From assembly GCF_030269925.1 (NCBI RefSeq), contig NC_085127.1, forward strand, positions 10,981,501 through 11,045,500: a stretch of 64,000 nucleotides of DNA, read 5' to 3'. The notes beneath the pieces were generated by a model. That model was given only the letters and a program-made list of their open reading frames with translations, did not search any database and was not told the origin of the DNA. Origin of the DNA: Bombyx mori (lineage: Eukaryota; Arthropoda; Insecta; Lepidoptera; Bombycidae). Positions 21,766 through 33,597 of this stretch are shown piece after piece (positions within the stretch are counted from its first letter, which is position 1; every line of letters starts with the position of its first letter). The position numbers and the translations under genes were made by a program.

Positions 21766-23712
21766 TAATCTTAATTGATAAAATTTGAAGTACGCGTATT
21801 TTCAAACTTCACTTAGAACCAAAGAGACCAAAGGGAAGCAAACTTCGAACCCGAATGACACAAGTCCTCATTCCGATTATGAACACACAAAGACGACTAT
21901 CAAACAAAGATATTGTAGCCCCAAATTCTGAACAAAGCATGTCAGGCGCATCACATTTTCATGTAATGCTACAATTTACTAGGATATAAACCTTACGGAC
22001 CACGTTCAAGGTAGCTTTTGAAAAGCAAATACCAAACCAATACAATAGTACCGTTTTCTATATCTTCTTGACACTTATTTAAATGGCTGTAAGAACTACA
22101 ATATTGAAAGATAAATTAAAGTGTTATGGTAAAAAATGATTGACGTATGAACAATGACAGGGTCGTTGCAATAGTCATGGGGAAAGGGTGCATTTTATAC
22201 GCACATTTATGACAACTAGCAGCATTTCAAGTGTTAACTAGAAGATCTTTTTTTCAATAAGTAAAATCAAAAATGCGTTATTACAGTCATTATGTACGTA
22301 CACATTTCACTTCATTTTTATTCCGAATTTTGTATTTTCATTTTAAAATTAATCATTCATTTTTAGAACAACAAATAATCCAAGCTTTTATCTTATCTTA
22401 TTGGAAAAAAAATTTAACTTTAACCCTAAATAAAGTAAGTGTTCCTTTTTTAAACAAAATAAAACAGAATGAAACAACAAAAGCTATCATGGAATTGAGA
22501 AAATTTGTAAAAATTAAAAAGTAATAAAAACCCAAATGAGGAGTGCTTTCAATCATCGCTGTGACGCGGGGTGGTGAAGCGGGAGTCGCGTCACATGAGA
22601 TTAAAAAGTTTACCAGTGTCTCTCCCACGGAAATTAGCATTTTAGCCGTGGGCCGAATTTGCATACCGTCCCATCTAATTTTTGTCTTTTGTTGTCATAA
22701 AATCTCCGAGGATCTCCGAAAATGAACAGATAAAATCTCCTTATTTAATCGTACGGAAAATACGGTCATACGTCCACGAATAAATGAGTAGGTACTAAGT
22801 AGCCTATTTTTTCTATCGCGAAGCAGTTAGTGAAACAAGCGTTATACAACAACAAAAACATCAACCATATTTCTCAAGGAGATAGACAGTATTCACATTG
22901 CCTTGCCTTGTCTATGTCTGGTTTGCCGGTAACTATTTAATATAAGAAAGAGCTGTGAGTACGAAACTAGGCACGCTTGTTTTATATGAAAATATATATT
23001 TATATAAAACTATAATATCAAGAGGCTTTGCATATCAAGAGGCATGTCCTAAAAATATAAGAAGCTTAAAAATCAATCAAACGAACAAAAAAAAATCCCC
23101 GTATTTCCTGACTTAAAAATCACTTTTCAATATATATTATGCAAAAGTACTTTGCGGAAGCCTAATTGTAAAATGAGAAGCGAGACAACCATTGTCGGAG
23201 CGGACGAGAAAAAACGTGAAAAATGTCGAGACGACGCGGTAAATGGACGAAAAAGTATCCCCGTTCCTATTTCAATGTAGCTTCACTTACATAAATTAAT
23301 GGAGTATAATTTCTTTGTTATATTTCTAATGAAATGAAAGCAAATTGTTCTTTTAATCGATTTATTAATAGCTGAAAGTAAATACATTGGATTTTTAGAG
23401 CATAAATGTTGTCTTTGAAATCGTATCATATCGACAAGACGTATATAGGTATCGATACTTTTTGGAAATTCCGACAATTTTAACTGTTAGCTAGCGTAAG
23501 CGTGGCATTTCTCGAACTCTTTTTACTGTTATTCTTGTTTTTTGTTTTAAACAAAATATTGTTGGTACGATACATATTATTTGGGAAAGTTCCGGGGCTG
23601 AAGACAGGTAAGTATGTATATCCGACAATTCCTTAATCAACAACATCGAAAAAGCTTTTTCTAAACAGAGTTTATTTTCTCTTTCCAATTCTCGTATCAC
23701 TTTTAATCTCCT
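21766..23712. other. AT-rich non-coding stretch
   Basis: Contains a GC-richer island at 22550-22640 (including 'gctgtgacgcggggtggtg') that I cannot assign. There are no supportable genes; the 83-codon open frame at 22273-22524 is low-complexity. Confidence 0.4.
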
Positions 23713-23977
23713 ATCAGTATTACCCGGTCACCGTCCTCGTCGAACCCGTCGCTTGCGACGAAGGGCTCGACGAGCGAACTAACCCATAGACACAGCCCAC
23801 TGAGTTTCTCGCCGGATCTTCTCAGTGGGTCGCGTTTCCGATCCGGTGGTAGATTCTGCGAAGCACTGCTCTTGCTAGGGTCAGTGTTAGCAACTCTCCG
23901 GTTGAGCCCCGCGAGCTCACCTACTAACGTTAGGGTGAAGCTGAAATAGCCTCTCAAGGCTATCAGCATAGGTAGGG

Positions 23978-24060
<83 letters not shown>

Positions 24061-24069
24061 GTATTACCC
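23713..24069 (+). repeat. Bm1-like / Jockey-LINE 3' tail with 80-nt poly(A) and target duplication
   Basis: The insert 23726-24057 begins 'ggtcaccgtcctcgtcgaac' and ends 'gcataggtaggg' plus 80 A (23978-24057). The 13-bp string atcagtattaccc occurs at 23713-23725 and again at 24057-24069, its first A merging with the tail. The intact duplication and long pure A-tail point to a recent LINE-driven insertion. Confidence 0.88.
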
Positions 24070-24809
24070 CACTTTCTGCATCACGACCTAATATTTAAAT
24101 TAGAACCTACTATTTTGTGCAATAAATATTAAATAAATAAGATAAACAGTGTTTAGCTTCAGAAGTCTAAATTCAGCACCTCATCTTCAGATAAATTAAG
24201 ATACACTTTAAATATTGTTAAATTAAACTTACGTAGACAAATTTTTTGCATTTCCATTTGCGCCGAATACTATCGTATATATATACTTGTATCTAATTGC
24301 ACATTATCGAACTGCAACATAAAGATAAACGCTAACCGCAAAGCCGTCGGCGCTTCGTCACAGCTGCCACTTAATAATTTAATTTCACATTTCCCTCCCT
24401 CTTTTCACGGCTATCTTTATACACCTTGATCTAAAATCGTTTCACGATCGATAGTTGCAAACCGTTTATAGGATGTAGGGATTTTATTCACTGTCTGATT
24501 TAATGGTGGTAAGGGTTTTTTTTATTATACTAGAGGGTTGAACGTGTTCACAGAGCAACGTGGTTACCAGAGGCCTTAGAAAGCATAACGTCAATGCCAA
24601 CATCCACTTTGAGTAAGTCGGAATCTAGATTGTATTGTACATATAACGACTATCACACTCTTCCTACCAGAAGCGACTTACTTGGTGGTATTACCAATGT
24701 CGTAGGGCTGAGCATTTTAATAATAATAGTTTGACTATTAAACAGAAAATACGAAAAGTACCGCTACTGAGTTTCCACCAACCCACCATAGGAGCTGTAC
24801 TGACATATA
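24070..24809. other. AT-rich non-coding stretch with a decayed repeat
   Basis: At 24515-24720 there are weak echoes of the BMC1-like tail ('acgtggttaccagaggcctt'). Otherwise nothing. Confidence 0.35.
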
Positions 24810-25057
24810 CTGGTGGTAGGACCTCTTGGGAGTCCGCACGGGTAGGTACCACCACCCCGCCTATTTCCACCGTGAAGCAGTAATGCGTTTCGGTTCGAAG
24901 GGTGGGGTAGCCGTTGTAACTATACTGAGACCTTAGAACTTATATCTCGAGGTGGGTGGCGCATTTACGTTGTAGATGTCTATGGGCTCCAGTAACCACT
25001 TAACACCAGGTGGGCTGTGGGCTCCTCCATCCATCTAAGCAATAAAAAAAATAAAAA
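24810..25057 (+). repeat. BMC1-like LINE 3' tail
   Basis: A near-complete plus-strand tail from 'ctggtggtaggacctcttg' through 'agcagtaatgcgtttcggtt' to 'catctaagcaataaaaaa'. It is a good reference copy for the family in this window. Confidence 0.9.
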
Positions 25058-25342
25058 ACCCTATATTTGAAATACATTACTGCCTAGCTCGTGCACTCGT
25101 TAACATAATTCACTTTAAAAATTGAATCCATTGCAGTGCGTACCCCGTCTAAAAACGATCTTCAGTTTTCTATGAACTTTATTTAATACAAAATTAAGGT
25201 TATTTTAAAAAGGCAGAAGAAGAATATGTAACTAACAGAAAATATGCAACAAGTTTTTTCATTCTTACTCAAATAATTAATTCAGCGGAAATCTTATAAG
25301 TGCTAATAATATAACTGATTGACTGACTTACCAGTTTTTATT

Positions 25343-25573
25343 TTTTTTTCACAACAAGGCAAAGAGTTTCGTATACAGGAACTCAATGCAAAGCAACAAT
25401 CTTCCGGTAGGATCAGCAACGTACTGCCGCAACCCGCTAGTTCACCGCCGCCCAATCCAGTAGGCGGAGCGAAGGCTGGGCGGGCCGAAGACTGGCAAAT
25501 CAGCTTCATTCGAACACTTCTTTTCTTGTCTTATCGAGGAGTAGAGTGGTCAGCAGATAAGTGGGCAGCTTAA
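25343..25573 (+). CDS. Possible terminal exon of an unidentified gene
   Basis: A T-rich tract ending 'ttcacaacaag' (candidate 3' splice site near 25358) is followed by an open frame reading GKEFRIQELNAKQQSS, a proline-rich stretch ASSPPPNPVGGAK, then DWQISFIRTLLFLSYRGVEW and a TAA at 25571-25573. The composition is more protein-like and GC-richer than the flanks, and it is not a repeat seen elsewhere here. No domain is recognised and no partner exon was found upstream, so it may be spurious. Confidence 0.25.
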   Translation, partial: FFSQQGKEFRIQELNAKQQSSGRISNVLPQPASSPPPNPVGGAKAGRAEDWQISFIRTLLFLSYRGVEWSADKWAA

Positions 25574-26700
25574 GCAATTTGTCGCGTTCTTAAATAAGTT
25601 ATTGTATAACCCTAGATTGTGGTATAACTGTAGTGGATGCTGAAGTTTCGCGCCGCTATGTATTCGATGAAATTACTTGAATTTTTTAACTAGCAACATT
25701 GCGAACGTCTTCCCGCGATTTGTTTCTAAAAAACTTGCGTTTACCCTCAATACGTAAATAAATCACATTCAAATTGGTTCACCCAGTGTGAATAACACCA
25801 TTATTAACTACGAATAATTTAATTTAGTTTAAAAAAATCTTTTTTAAAACTTTGATTGCAATAAAAAAGCCCTCTACATATCTTATTTTATTAAACTGTT
25901 TCCTTAGCGACGTTTTCCGGCTCTTCTGTATCACTGTATCATCGCATAAGAAGGACTGGACTTATATAGTACTTTTTATGTAGATACGTAACGGCCGAAA
26001 TAAAAATTTTAAATACAGAACTATTGGAAACGCTGTCCGAAAACTTCTAATATTCACACAATCTTCACTAATTATTTTTATTGAAAACCCGTAGAAACTA
26101 TCTCTTCAACGAACTGACTTCTTTGTTTTCCTATCATTTTATACTACAACTACGCAACAAAGTATAGGAAGCCGTTTTATGAAGAAAAAAAACTAGCCAC
26201 TAAATTAATTTAAGAGCGTAAGGAACCTTGACTTCAAAATTGAAAAAAAAAAGTTTGTTGAATATTCTTGAAATTTGAATAGAAAAGCAGCTTTTGCTTG
26301 AGCGCAAGCAAAGAGGAAACATTCACTACATGTCGCAGAGCAAGGGTTTTTAGAATAGAGAACATAGTCAATTTTGTATTATTTTTTACTCTGATTAACC
26401 ATCGCTATATTCTGTTTTTTGTCTTCATAGCCAAGCTTATGGTCATTTAACGCGTCCGGGCTAGTCTATATACAAGGCCGTGGGCATTAAGCATATCAAA
26501 AGCTAGAAACAATGAATGCAAAATTGCGGACACATTTAACACACAACGCTTACATAGTCGGCCGTGTTCAGCAAAAACAATCTCACATAATTGAAGTGGC
26601 CTCCTTAATAGGATTAACTCGGGAGAACAAATCTCAATGAGCTGCCCGAAATTTGAATGCGACTTATTATAAATCTCCATATGTATTCTTCTTCTTTAAC
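25574..26700. other. AT-rich non-coding stretch
   Basis: No supportable feature. Confidence 0.4.
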
Positions 26701-26734
26701 GTCCCCTCAATGCTGAGGATCGCGATCAGATGTA

Positions 26735-27260
26735 TTACCAGAGTACCCACTTATGCGGACTTGTTGCACGGATAACAATTTATAATCTTAGGTACATGAC
26801 GCTAACTTAGTTGGGTCCTCCTCCTCGCGTCATTTCCTCACTGCTGAGGGTCGTAACCATTATATGTCAACAGGATTTTGCTCCTTATAATGTCCCGCCA
26901 GCGCCTCCGATCATTGGCCGCATGAAGGGCGTCGTGGAATGGGATCTGGAGTGTGGTGCGGATTTGGTCGAACCACCTTGTCGGACTGCACCCGCACGGT
27001 CTCTTTCCCTCGATCTTCCCTGTCACGAATAGTCTCTCTAAGCTATCCGGTGTTTTCCCAGCAATATGACCGAAGTACTCGAGTGCACGGCGAAGGCAGA
27101 GTGTGGACAGTCTAGTCTTGATCTGCAGTTGGTCTAAGATAGACAGATTGCTTCTCTTCGCTGTCCAAGGTAACCAGAGCATTCTTCTCCAGCATCACAT
27201 CTCAAAAGCATCCACGCGTTTGCGATCAGCCGCTTTAAGGGTCCAGTTGGGTAGTGTAAT
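26735..27260 (-). pseudogene. C-terminal remnant of an endonuclease/RT LINE (RTE-type)
   Basis: The minus strand from ~27250 reads NWTLKAADRKRVDAFEM, then a stop where the family has Trp, then CWRRMLWLPW...ALEYFGHIAGK...EGKRPCG-SPTRW-DQIRT...RRRWRDIIR and YDPQQ-stop at 26838. This is the typical end of insect LINE endonuclease-reverse transcriptases, without the catalytic core. A second decayed 'CCTCAGCATTGAGG' end lies near 26710. Confidence 0.75.
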
Positions 27261-27475
27261 ATAAAAGGATAGGACAACGAAAATATGTTCATGAAGTAAA
27301 TATGTTGTATTTCTAGGAATTAATTTGTTAAGGTTTTGTGAATTTTCGAATGTGCTTTCCAACTTTTCTGTACTTAAAATTTAATTTGGACCGGCTATGT
27401 CACGCAGAAGCTGGCGACGCTAGCGAACTGTCGCTTATTATTTATTATCGTATGGCATTCGTTTACACCGCGTGG

Positions 27476-28830
27476 CTATAATTTAAATTTACAGTTTGTG
27501 AAATAATCGATATTTTCTTCTGTAACATTTTTGAGATCTTCCACTTGGCCTGCGAATTTCGTTAGTGGGCATTCCATGACAATGTGGCGTACAGTTTGCT
27601 CTGGGCATCCGCATTCACAGCTTTCGTTTTCCATCCAGCCCCATTTCTTCCGCAGTTGGTTACAGTGACCAACTCCCGTTCTCAGGTGATTAAGTATGCC
27701 CATAAGATTGGGCGTTTTTCTTTGAAACCAGGTGGGCGGGAGTGTGGATTCAGCTCGAACAGTTCAGGTGGGATACATCTGTCTGACCATTCTTTAACCC
27801 AGGCCTTGTTTGTGTTCCAATTGGAGTGTGGTTGGTGTGCCTGTAATGCCGGTGAGTTTCGTGTCTTCAATCTCGTTGATTTGAAACTGGCTAGGTCCCT
27901 GTTGATAGGCAGCTCGGGTCGTATAAGCGCCTTTTCTATCTCTGCGTATAGGCGGTGGGTGCGGCGAAGGTGGGGTGGGGCAATGCTGCTGAGAGCCGAA
28001 AGCCAGTGTAAAGGGGTTGGTTTTAAGCACCCCGTGATTAAGCGCATGGTGTGGTTTAGTTGCGTATCGACTACAGTAGTGTGGGAGCTGTTTAACCATG
28101 CAGGGGCGCAGTTTTCTGCCGTCGTATATACCAGGGCCAGGGCGGATGTCCTCAGACAGTTGGCTGAGGCTCCCCACGTTGTCCCTGTCAGCTTTTGTAG
28201 GATATTGTTCCTGGTTCTCAGTTTCACTGCGTCGTTGTTCAGGTGGGCACTGTATGGGAGAGACCGGTCTAGGGTGACACCCAGATATTTGGGACAGAGG
28301 TTGGAGGGGAGAGTGGAGCCTCTAAAGGTGACGTTGGGTTTCTTGTTGGCCTGTCGGTTATTTAAGTGGAAACAGCAGACTTCCGTCTTGGAGGCATTCG
28401 GACACAAGCGCCATCGAATGAAGTAGTCATCAAGCGTGGCCATGTCGCTTTCAAGGTGACTTTCCGTTGTCTCTATACTGCGGGCTTGTGCGACTAGAGC
28501 TAGGTCGTCTGCGTACGCAAATTTGCTGGAGAGCGTCTCTGGCACATCGTGGGTGTACACGTTGAAGAGTGTTGGTGCGAGGACTGAGCCCTGCGGGAGG
28601 CCGTCGCTCAGGACCCTGCATAAGCTAGACTTGTCCCCCAGATGGACACGGAATGGTCTGTGGGTAAGGGCGTCCTCAATAACTTTGTAGATCTTTATAC
28701 AGGGGATCAGCTTGAGTAGTTTGTACAGCAGTCCCTGGCGCCACACTGTGTCGTAAACAGCTGTTAGGTCCACGAATACAGTCGACGACTTGAGGTTTTC
28801 GTTAAAGCCCCTCTCCAAGAGTGTTGTCAG
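27476..28830 (-). pseudogene. 5'-truncated LINE reverse transcriptase with a frameshift
   Basis: Reading 28818 to 27682: VFVDLTAVYDTVW (catalytic block), DGLPQGSVLAPTLFNVY, KFAYADDLALVAQ (YADD), then the thumb and a long C-terminal region ending ...KEKRPILWAYLIT-stop. A shift near 27690 leads into the second frame (27703-27476), which reads LRTGVGHCNQLRKKWGW...CECGCPEQTVRHIVMECPL, the zinc-like end of this RT type. The endonuclease and ORF1 are absent. It is a dead fragment; the long opposite-strand frame at 27584-28426 is its shadow. Confidence 0.88.
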
Positions 28831-29155
28831 TGCTAACTAACACTTGATCGCTAATATCTTAGAAGAATCAATTGATTTAATAAATCATGAGAATTTGTAT
28901 TTTTTTTATAATAATTATTTTTTCTAAACTTTATTTTTCTTCAGTGTTGCTACCAATTAAAACGGTTAACCTTTAATAAACCATAAAAACAAAACTACAA
29001 TTAAATTACGCGACAGTGAAAGTATACAAGTGAGATAAATAATCAAAATGAACATTATCAAACCCTTAGCTACTTAGACTTTTCAGTTGTGTAGCTTAAT
29101 ACAAAACTCATAAGCGTTTGTAAAATTTTAAACATGTGTTGTATGCTTTGACATA
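28831..29155. other. AT-rich non-coding stretch
   Basis: Nothing supportable was seen. Confidence 0.4.
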
Positions 29156-29159
29156 ATAC

Positions 29160-30601
29160 GTGACCAAGGGGCCAGGCGGGGCAGTGCCCCGGGGCCCTCA
29201 AGCTCAGGAGGCCCTCGAATCTTTACCAGAAATCTCGATCGAACTGAACTTTTGGAATTTTCTCCCATTTTCAAAATAAAGATGACAGGTTGCATCCCCA
29301 CTTTAAGCATGAGAACATAGGTGAGAGAAATTCAAAAGTTATGCCTAATGAATTCCCTTAAATTCTTTCTGTAGGACAAAGACAGATGGAAATCTGAAGG
29401 TGCAAGGTCAGGACTATACGGCGGATGCATTGACACCTCCCAGCCAAGCTCTTTTAATTTTTGCTGAGTGCTAAAAATGTGTGAGGTGTAGCGTTATCAT
29501 GATGAAAAACCACACCCCTTCTGTTGATTAATTCCGGCCGCTTTCTGTCAACTTCTTGCTTTAATCTCATCAGTTGTTCGCAGTAGAGTTCAGAATCGAT
29601 GGTCCTGCCTGGTGGTAATAGCTCATAATGAATAATGCCCTTCCAATCCCACCACACACACAGCATCACCTTGTTGCGAGTTAACCCGGGTTTCGCCACA
29701 GTCTGTGAAGCCTGACCGGCCTTTGACCATGACCTTTTTCGCACGTTCTTGTCGTACGTGATCCACTTTTCATCACCAGTTATAAGCTTCTTCAAAAATG
29801 GTTCGGTTTCATTTCGTCGTAATAAAGGATCACAAATGAGTACACGGTTCATTAGGTTTCTTTTACTGAGCTCGTGAGGTACCCAAATATTTTTGTGTAC
29901 CCAGTTTTTTTCAAATGCGCCAAAACTGTTTTGTGGTCAATTCCCAGTTCTTCAGCTACGTCGTAACTACTGATATGCCGATCTTGCTCCACTTTTTCAA
30001 AAATGGCATCCATTTTATCCGTAATAGGGCGACCAGAGCGTCATGCATCTTTGACATCAAAATTTCCGGATTGAAAACGCTTAAACCAAATTTATGTTAC
30101 TCTCACAGACACTACACTAGGTCCATAAACATCGCAAATTTATTTCGCAGCTTGCGTGGCATTTTTACCTTTTTTGTAGTAAAATTTTTAAAAATGTATC
30201 GAATTTCTTCATCTGAATCTATCACTCATCTTGACATTGCGAAAAATAAATAAAAATCACACATTTTCCTAATTTGAATTTGGAATTATCTTCTTTAAAA
30301 TTTAAACTTTTAATGATACCAAAACCAGCCATTTACAAATATTATAGCCAAAGAGATTTTATTACAAGTTCATACATACTATAATGCGAAAAGACTTTTT
30401 CCCCAACCTATTAAGTTGTTACTGTTTAATATTTTTATTACCTGCCCTGCAGTGCACAAAAAATAGCTTAAGTAGCTTAGCATTTTTAAAGTATTTGTAA
30501 ATTTCATATTTTTATTTGATAAAACCTAATCAGCTTACATAACAGTGAGGCCCCATTTTTTAATTTGCCCCAGGGCCCTTGGTTACCTAGCTACGCCACT
30601 G
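29160..30601. mobile_element. hAT-like non-autonomous frame containing a mariner relic
   Basis: The right end, read inward on the minus strand from 30601, is CAGTGGCGTAGCTAGG then 'taaccaagggccctggggc', a hAT-like terminus. The left end at 29160 reads 'gtgaccaaggggccaggcgg', matching the inner part of the same terminus but lacking its outermost ~15 bases. A decayed mariner occupies most of the interior. No 8-bp duplication can be shown because the left tip is missing. Confidence 0.5.
29345..30245 (-). pseudogene. Decayed mariner transposase (cecropia-like)
   Basis: The best-preserved part (29852-29454) reads LLRRNETEPFLKKLITGDEKW (first catalytic D), then WWDWKGIIHYELLPPGRTI and HHDNATPHT (second D). 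A frameshift near 29465 moves into ELGWEVSMHPPYSPDLAPSDFHL (third D). The N-terminal third (30245-29860) is broken by several stops. The sequence is clearly different from the intact mariner at 7816-8865, so two mariner lineages have visited this locus. Confidence 0.85.
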
Positions 30602-30639
30602 CTACCTACGAATCGGTACGGACACTTTATGCATTGCTA

Positions 30640-31075
30640 TGGTATTTTGTAATTAGGTGACACTACAAAACTTTCATACATACCGTCATGACCTATGCGA
30701 GTGTAGTGTATGCTCACGCGCGATAGCAGTCTGAGCACCGTGGTATGTGAGGTATGTGATACCTCTAAATAATCGAGCCGAACGACGGGGCATCGCAGCC
30801 GCTGTAGCCCGAAACATTTCTTGCAGGATCCACTCTCGGTGCTTTTAGGCTCTTCAAGCACCGGTCGTTAACCTCGTCGATTACGACAAAGAGTTAGACG
30901 AGCGAACCAACCCATAGACTACGGAGTTTCTGACTGATCTTCTCAGTAGGTCGCGATTCGAACCCGATGGTAGATACTGCGAAGTAGGTACAAATTCTCT
31001 CAGATTGAGGCCGTGAGCTCACCGATCCGGCCGCGCGTAGCTGGAATAGCCCCAAGCAAATAGAAAGGGAAAAAA
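30640..31075 (+). mobile_element. Jockey-type LINE 3' fragment ending in a Bm1-like tail, internally deleted
   Basis: Starts with coding relic YKTFIHTVMTYASVVYAHA (30668-30720), the Y-K-T-x-x-R-P-V-x-T-Y-A-S tract of Jockey-type RTs. After a deletion comes 'cggtgcttttaggctcttca', then the Bm1-like tail and 'gaaagggaaaaaa'. It is one of three copies here that show ORF remains upstream of that tail. Confidence 0.7.
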
Positions 31076-31330
31076 CCTCTTTCTTCCCCCTGGATTTATT
31101 TAATACTGATTTTTAATTAGACTTGACACTATACCTGTAAATCTCCGAAATAACCGAATTGCCAGATAAACAGACATTTGAAAATCTTTTCAAATGAGGC
31201 TTATTCCGAACCCATGAGCATCGGTGACCATTTTCCGTTAGGTAGACAGTGCTATAAATAAGCGTACCGAAACCTATAAATAAATAAGACAGCAAAATCA
31301 TCGCTTGTGAGATCGCTACCCCATTAATAT

Positions 31331-31566
31331 AATCTAATATATAAAATTCTCGTGTCACAGTTTTCGTTCCCATACTCCTCCGAAACCGCTCGACCGATTC
31401 TCATGAAATTTTTTGTGCATATTCAGAAAGCCTGAGAATCGGCTACTATCTATTTTTCATAACCCTAAGTGATTAGGGTTGTCCACCCCTAACATTTTTT
31501 TACTACACTAAAATTCCCTAGAAATCTTATATATGGCAAAACAATGTTTGCCGGGTCAGCTAGTAT
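31331..31566 (-). repeat. Interspersed repeat, 'ctagctgacccggcaaac' family
   Basis: Reverse copy of the repeats at 10932 and 58485: 'taatctaatatataaaattc' at one end and 'tgccgggtcagctagta' at the other. It directly abuts the LINE that starts near 31570. Confidence 0.75.
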
Positions 31567-31585
31567 AATATAATAAACAATTCGG

Positions 31586-32297
31586 GTTTACCAGGGGTCG
31601 CTCTACAACTGATGCAGGTGCTTATCTAGTCAAAAATATTTTTAAATCTTGGGAGGAATCGCATGATTGTCTTGGAATTTTCTGTGACTTATCCAAAGCA
31701 TTTGACTGTGTTGAACATGAAACATTGGTGAGGAAACTACATCACTATGGTATTAGGGATGGTGCATTGGAACTTATTACTTCCTATTTATCAGGACGGA
31801 TACAAACAGTAGATGTGAAAGGTAATAGATCTTCAGGCACCTTGTTGAAAATGGGTGTACCTCAGGGTTCCATTTTGGGTCCTTTTTTATTTCTAATATA
31901 TATAAACGATTTACCTAGTTTTATTGAGTCCCGACACGAGGTCGTATTATTCGCAGATGATACATCTTTATTATTTAAAATTAAACGACAACTACAAGTC
32001 TATGACGAAGTGAATGATGCGATTTCGTGTGTGGTTCATTGGTTCCGTATCAATAACCTATTATTGAATAGTAAGAAAACTAAATGTATTAAATTTACTT
32101 TAAAATGTATTAAACCATCTTTAAATGTGAGACAAGTGGATAGTGATGTAATTGTTTCTGAGGAATCATTGGAGCTTGTTGAGTCAACCGTATTTCTTGG
32201 TATAACAGTGGACTCCAAACTGCAGTGGGGACCTCATATTCATAAATTGGCGAGTAAGCTCAGCTCTGCAGCATACGCAGTAAAAAAAATTAGAATG
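31586..32297 (+). pseudogene. LINE reverse transcriptase, N-terminal part of the split frame
   Basis: Reads GFTRGRSTTDAG, FCDLSKAFDCVEH (catalytic D), GVPQGSILGPFLFLIYIND and LFADDTSLLF (FADD), then the thumb with NVRQVDSDVIV and WGPHIHKLASK. The frame runs without stops up to the aatg duplication at 32294-32297 and would continue in frame at 35495. The lesion is therefore a clean insertion. The element had also lost its endonuclease and ORF1 by 5' truncation. Confidence 0.88.
32294..32297 (+). repeat. Target-site duplication (left) of the LTR element
   Basis: aatg, repeated at 35491-35494. A 4-bp duplication suits Ty3/gypsy-type integrases. Confidence 0.75.
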
Positions 32298-32527
32298 TGT
32301 TGCAAATGATGTGACAATAAAAACCAGCAGCGTAACGACAAGTTCTTTTATTTGTGCAAGAATGCAGAAAGCAGGTAGAAATGGCTGGCATGGCTTGTTT
32401 TATTAACACTATCCCCCCTTCGTTGGCTTTGGCTGGCGGCGGCGGCGGTGGCGGAAGGGGGCGTGTTAATATGGCTTGGCGGCTTGGCTGGCGGCAGGGC
32501 ATGACAGCTGACGTCACGTCCGTTACA
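32298..32527 (-). repeat. LTR (3' LTR in element orientation)
   Basis: Plus-strand reading begins tgttgcaaatgatgtgacaa and ends cgtcacgtccgttaca. It looks identical to 35261-35490 over 230 bp and includes a GGC-repeat (about eight GGC-like triplets). Confidence 0.92.
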
Positions 32528-32708
32528 TTCGGCCATCCTGCAACAATTGCTCCCGCAATGGGGAACACACAAAAACATTTAGTTCTCAAATAAATCAATA
32601 AGGTCTTCAGTTTCGAGCTGCTCATCGGAACTACTAGCGCTATCGGACACATGGGCTATACTTTTATAGGGCTTTAATGAATCTGTTGATACCAGGCCAG
32701 TGAAGTTT

Positions 32709-33540
32709 TTATAACTTCGTAAACCTTTTAGATATACTTCTAATTCGATAACAATTGTTACCTACTACTTTAGTTACTACATACGGACCTGAGTATAAAT
32801 CGTCTAATTTGGTATTAATCCTAGCGGCGCTACTAACCAGTTGGCGCCTGTCTCTACGATACAAAATGCCTTTTCCTATAAACATGAGCTTTTTTTTTAT
32901 ATTAATGTTGTGTGTTATTATTGTACTCGCTTGTTTTATCCTAGCTGCAGCTATCTTACGCCGTGCGTCCACAGTTTCTGGTTCGAGACCAGGAATCGAA
33001 ACATCACATATTGACCTACCAGAGCGCGCAAAGATTAAATCACAAGGCTTGTAGCCGCTGTTACTTTTAATTGTGTTGTTTGTGCCTCAATTGACGGAGT
33101 TCACTAAATTATTTGTAGCTTCACTAGGATCAGTTGCCCGCAACACATAAAATTGTATGTTTAGTTTGTTCAACCTGGCCAATTACCGCGCGGACAAGCA
33201 ATACCGTTTAACGTATGCCTAAACTGTTTATCTTCTGGTATATTTTTTTAAAGTACCTACTCGTAAAAGCTTTCCCGTAGTCTGTCACCACGTGATTCGG
33301 GTATCTGGACAAACCCTATTAATATATTTTTCAATGCACGAATGGTCCCGATTGAATTTACAGTACGCGTTAGTTCAGCTATCACAAATTTAGACAACGC
33401 ATCTTTCATTACGATAATGTACTGGTTGGTGCCCTTTAGATGTCCTACAGAAGGGCAGCATGTTATCTATTTGTACCATGCGCATAGTATCAGATGGTTT
33501 AGAGATCGGATATATACTGTATTTTTTACGATGATTTAGA
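32709..33540 (-). pseudogene. Decayed integrase region of the LTR element
   Basis: The clearest part (32972-32709) reads KKKLMFIGKGILYRRDRRQL...KLDDLYSGPYVVTKVVGNNCYRI, which fits the C-terminal GPY/F module of Ty3/gypsy integrases. Upstream frames to ~33540 contain scattered integrase-like words broken by stops. Not functional. Confidence 0.7.
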
Positions 33541-33597
33541 TCCACGTGACCAATGTAGTCATAGTGCATGTATACAATTTTCCATTTAGCCCAAGGG

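Noticed and set aside
22273..22524. 83-codon frame rich in Lys, Phe and Ile
   Set aside because: Composition follows local AT-richness; no motif or splice signal.
27584..28426. 280-codon open frame on the plus strand
   Set aside because: It lies antisense to the LINE reverse transcriptase (28818-27682), whose minus-strand frame carries clear RT motifs; it is a shadow ORF.
32354..32593. 79-codon frame with a Gly run, repeated at 35317
   Set aside because: It is the GGC-rich part of the LTR read through; duplicated because the LTRs are duplicated, not because of a conserved protein.
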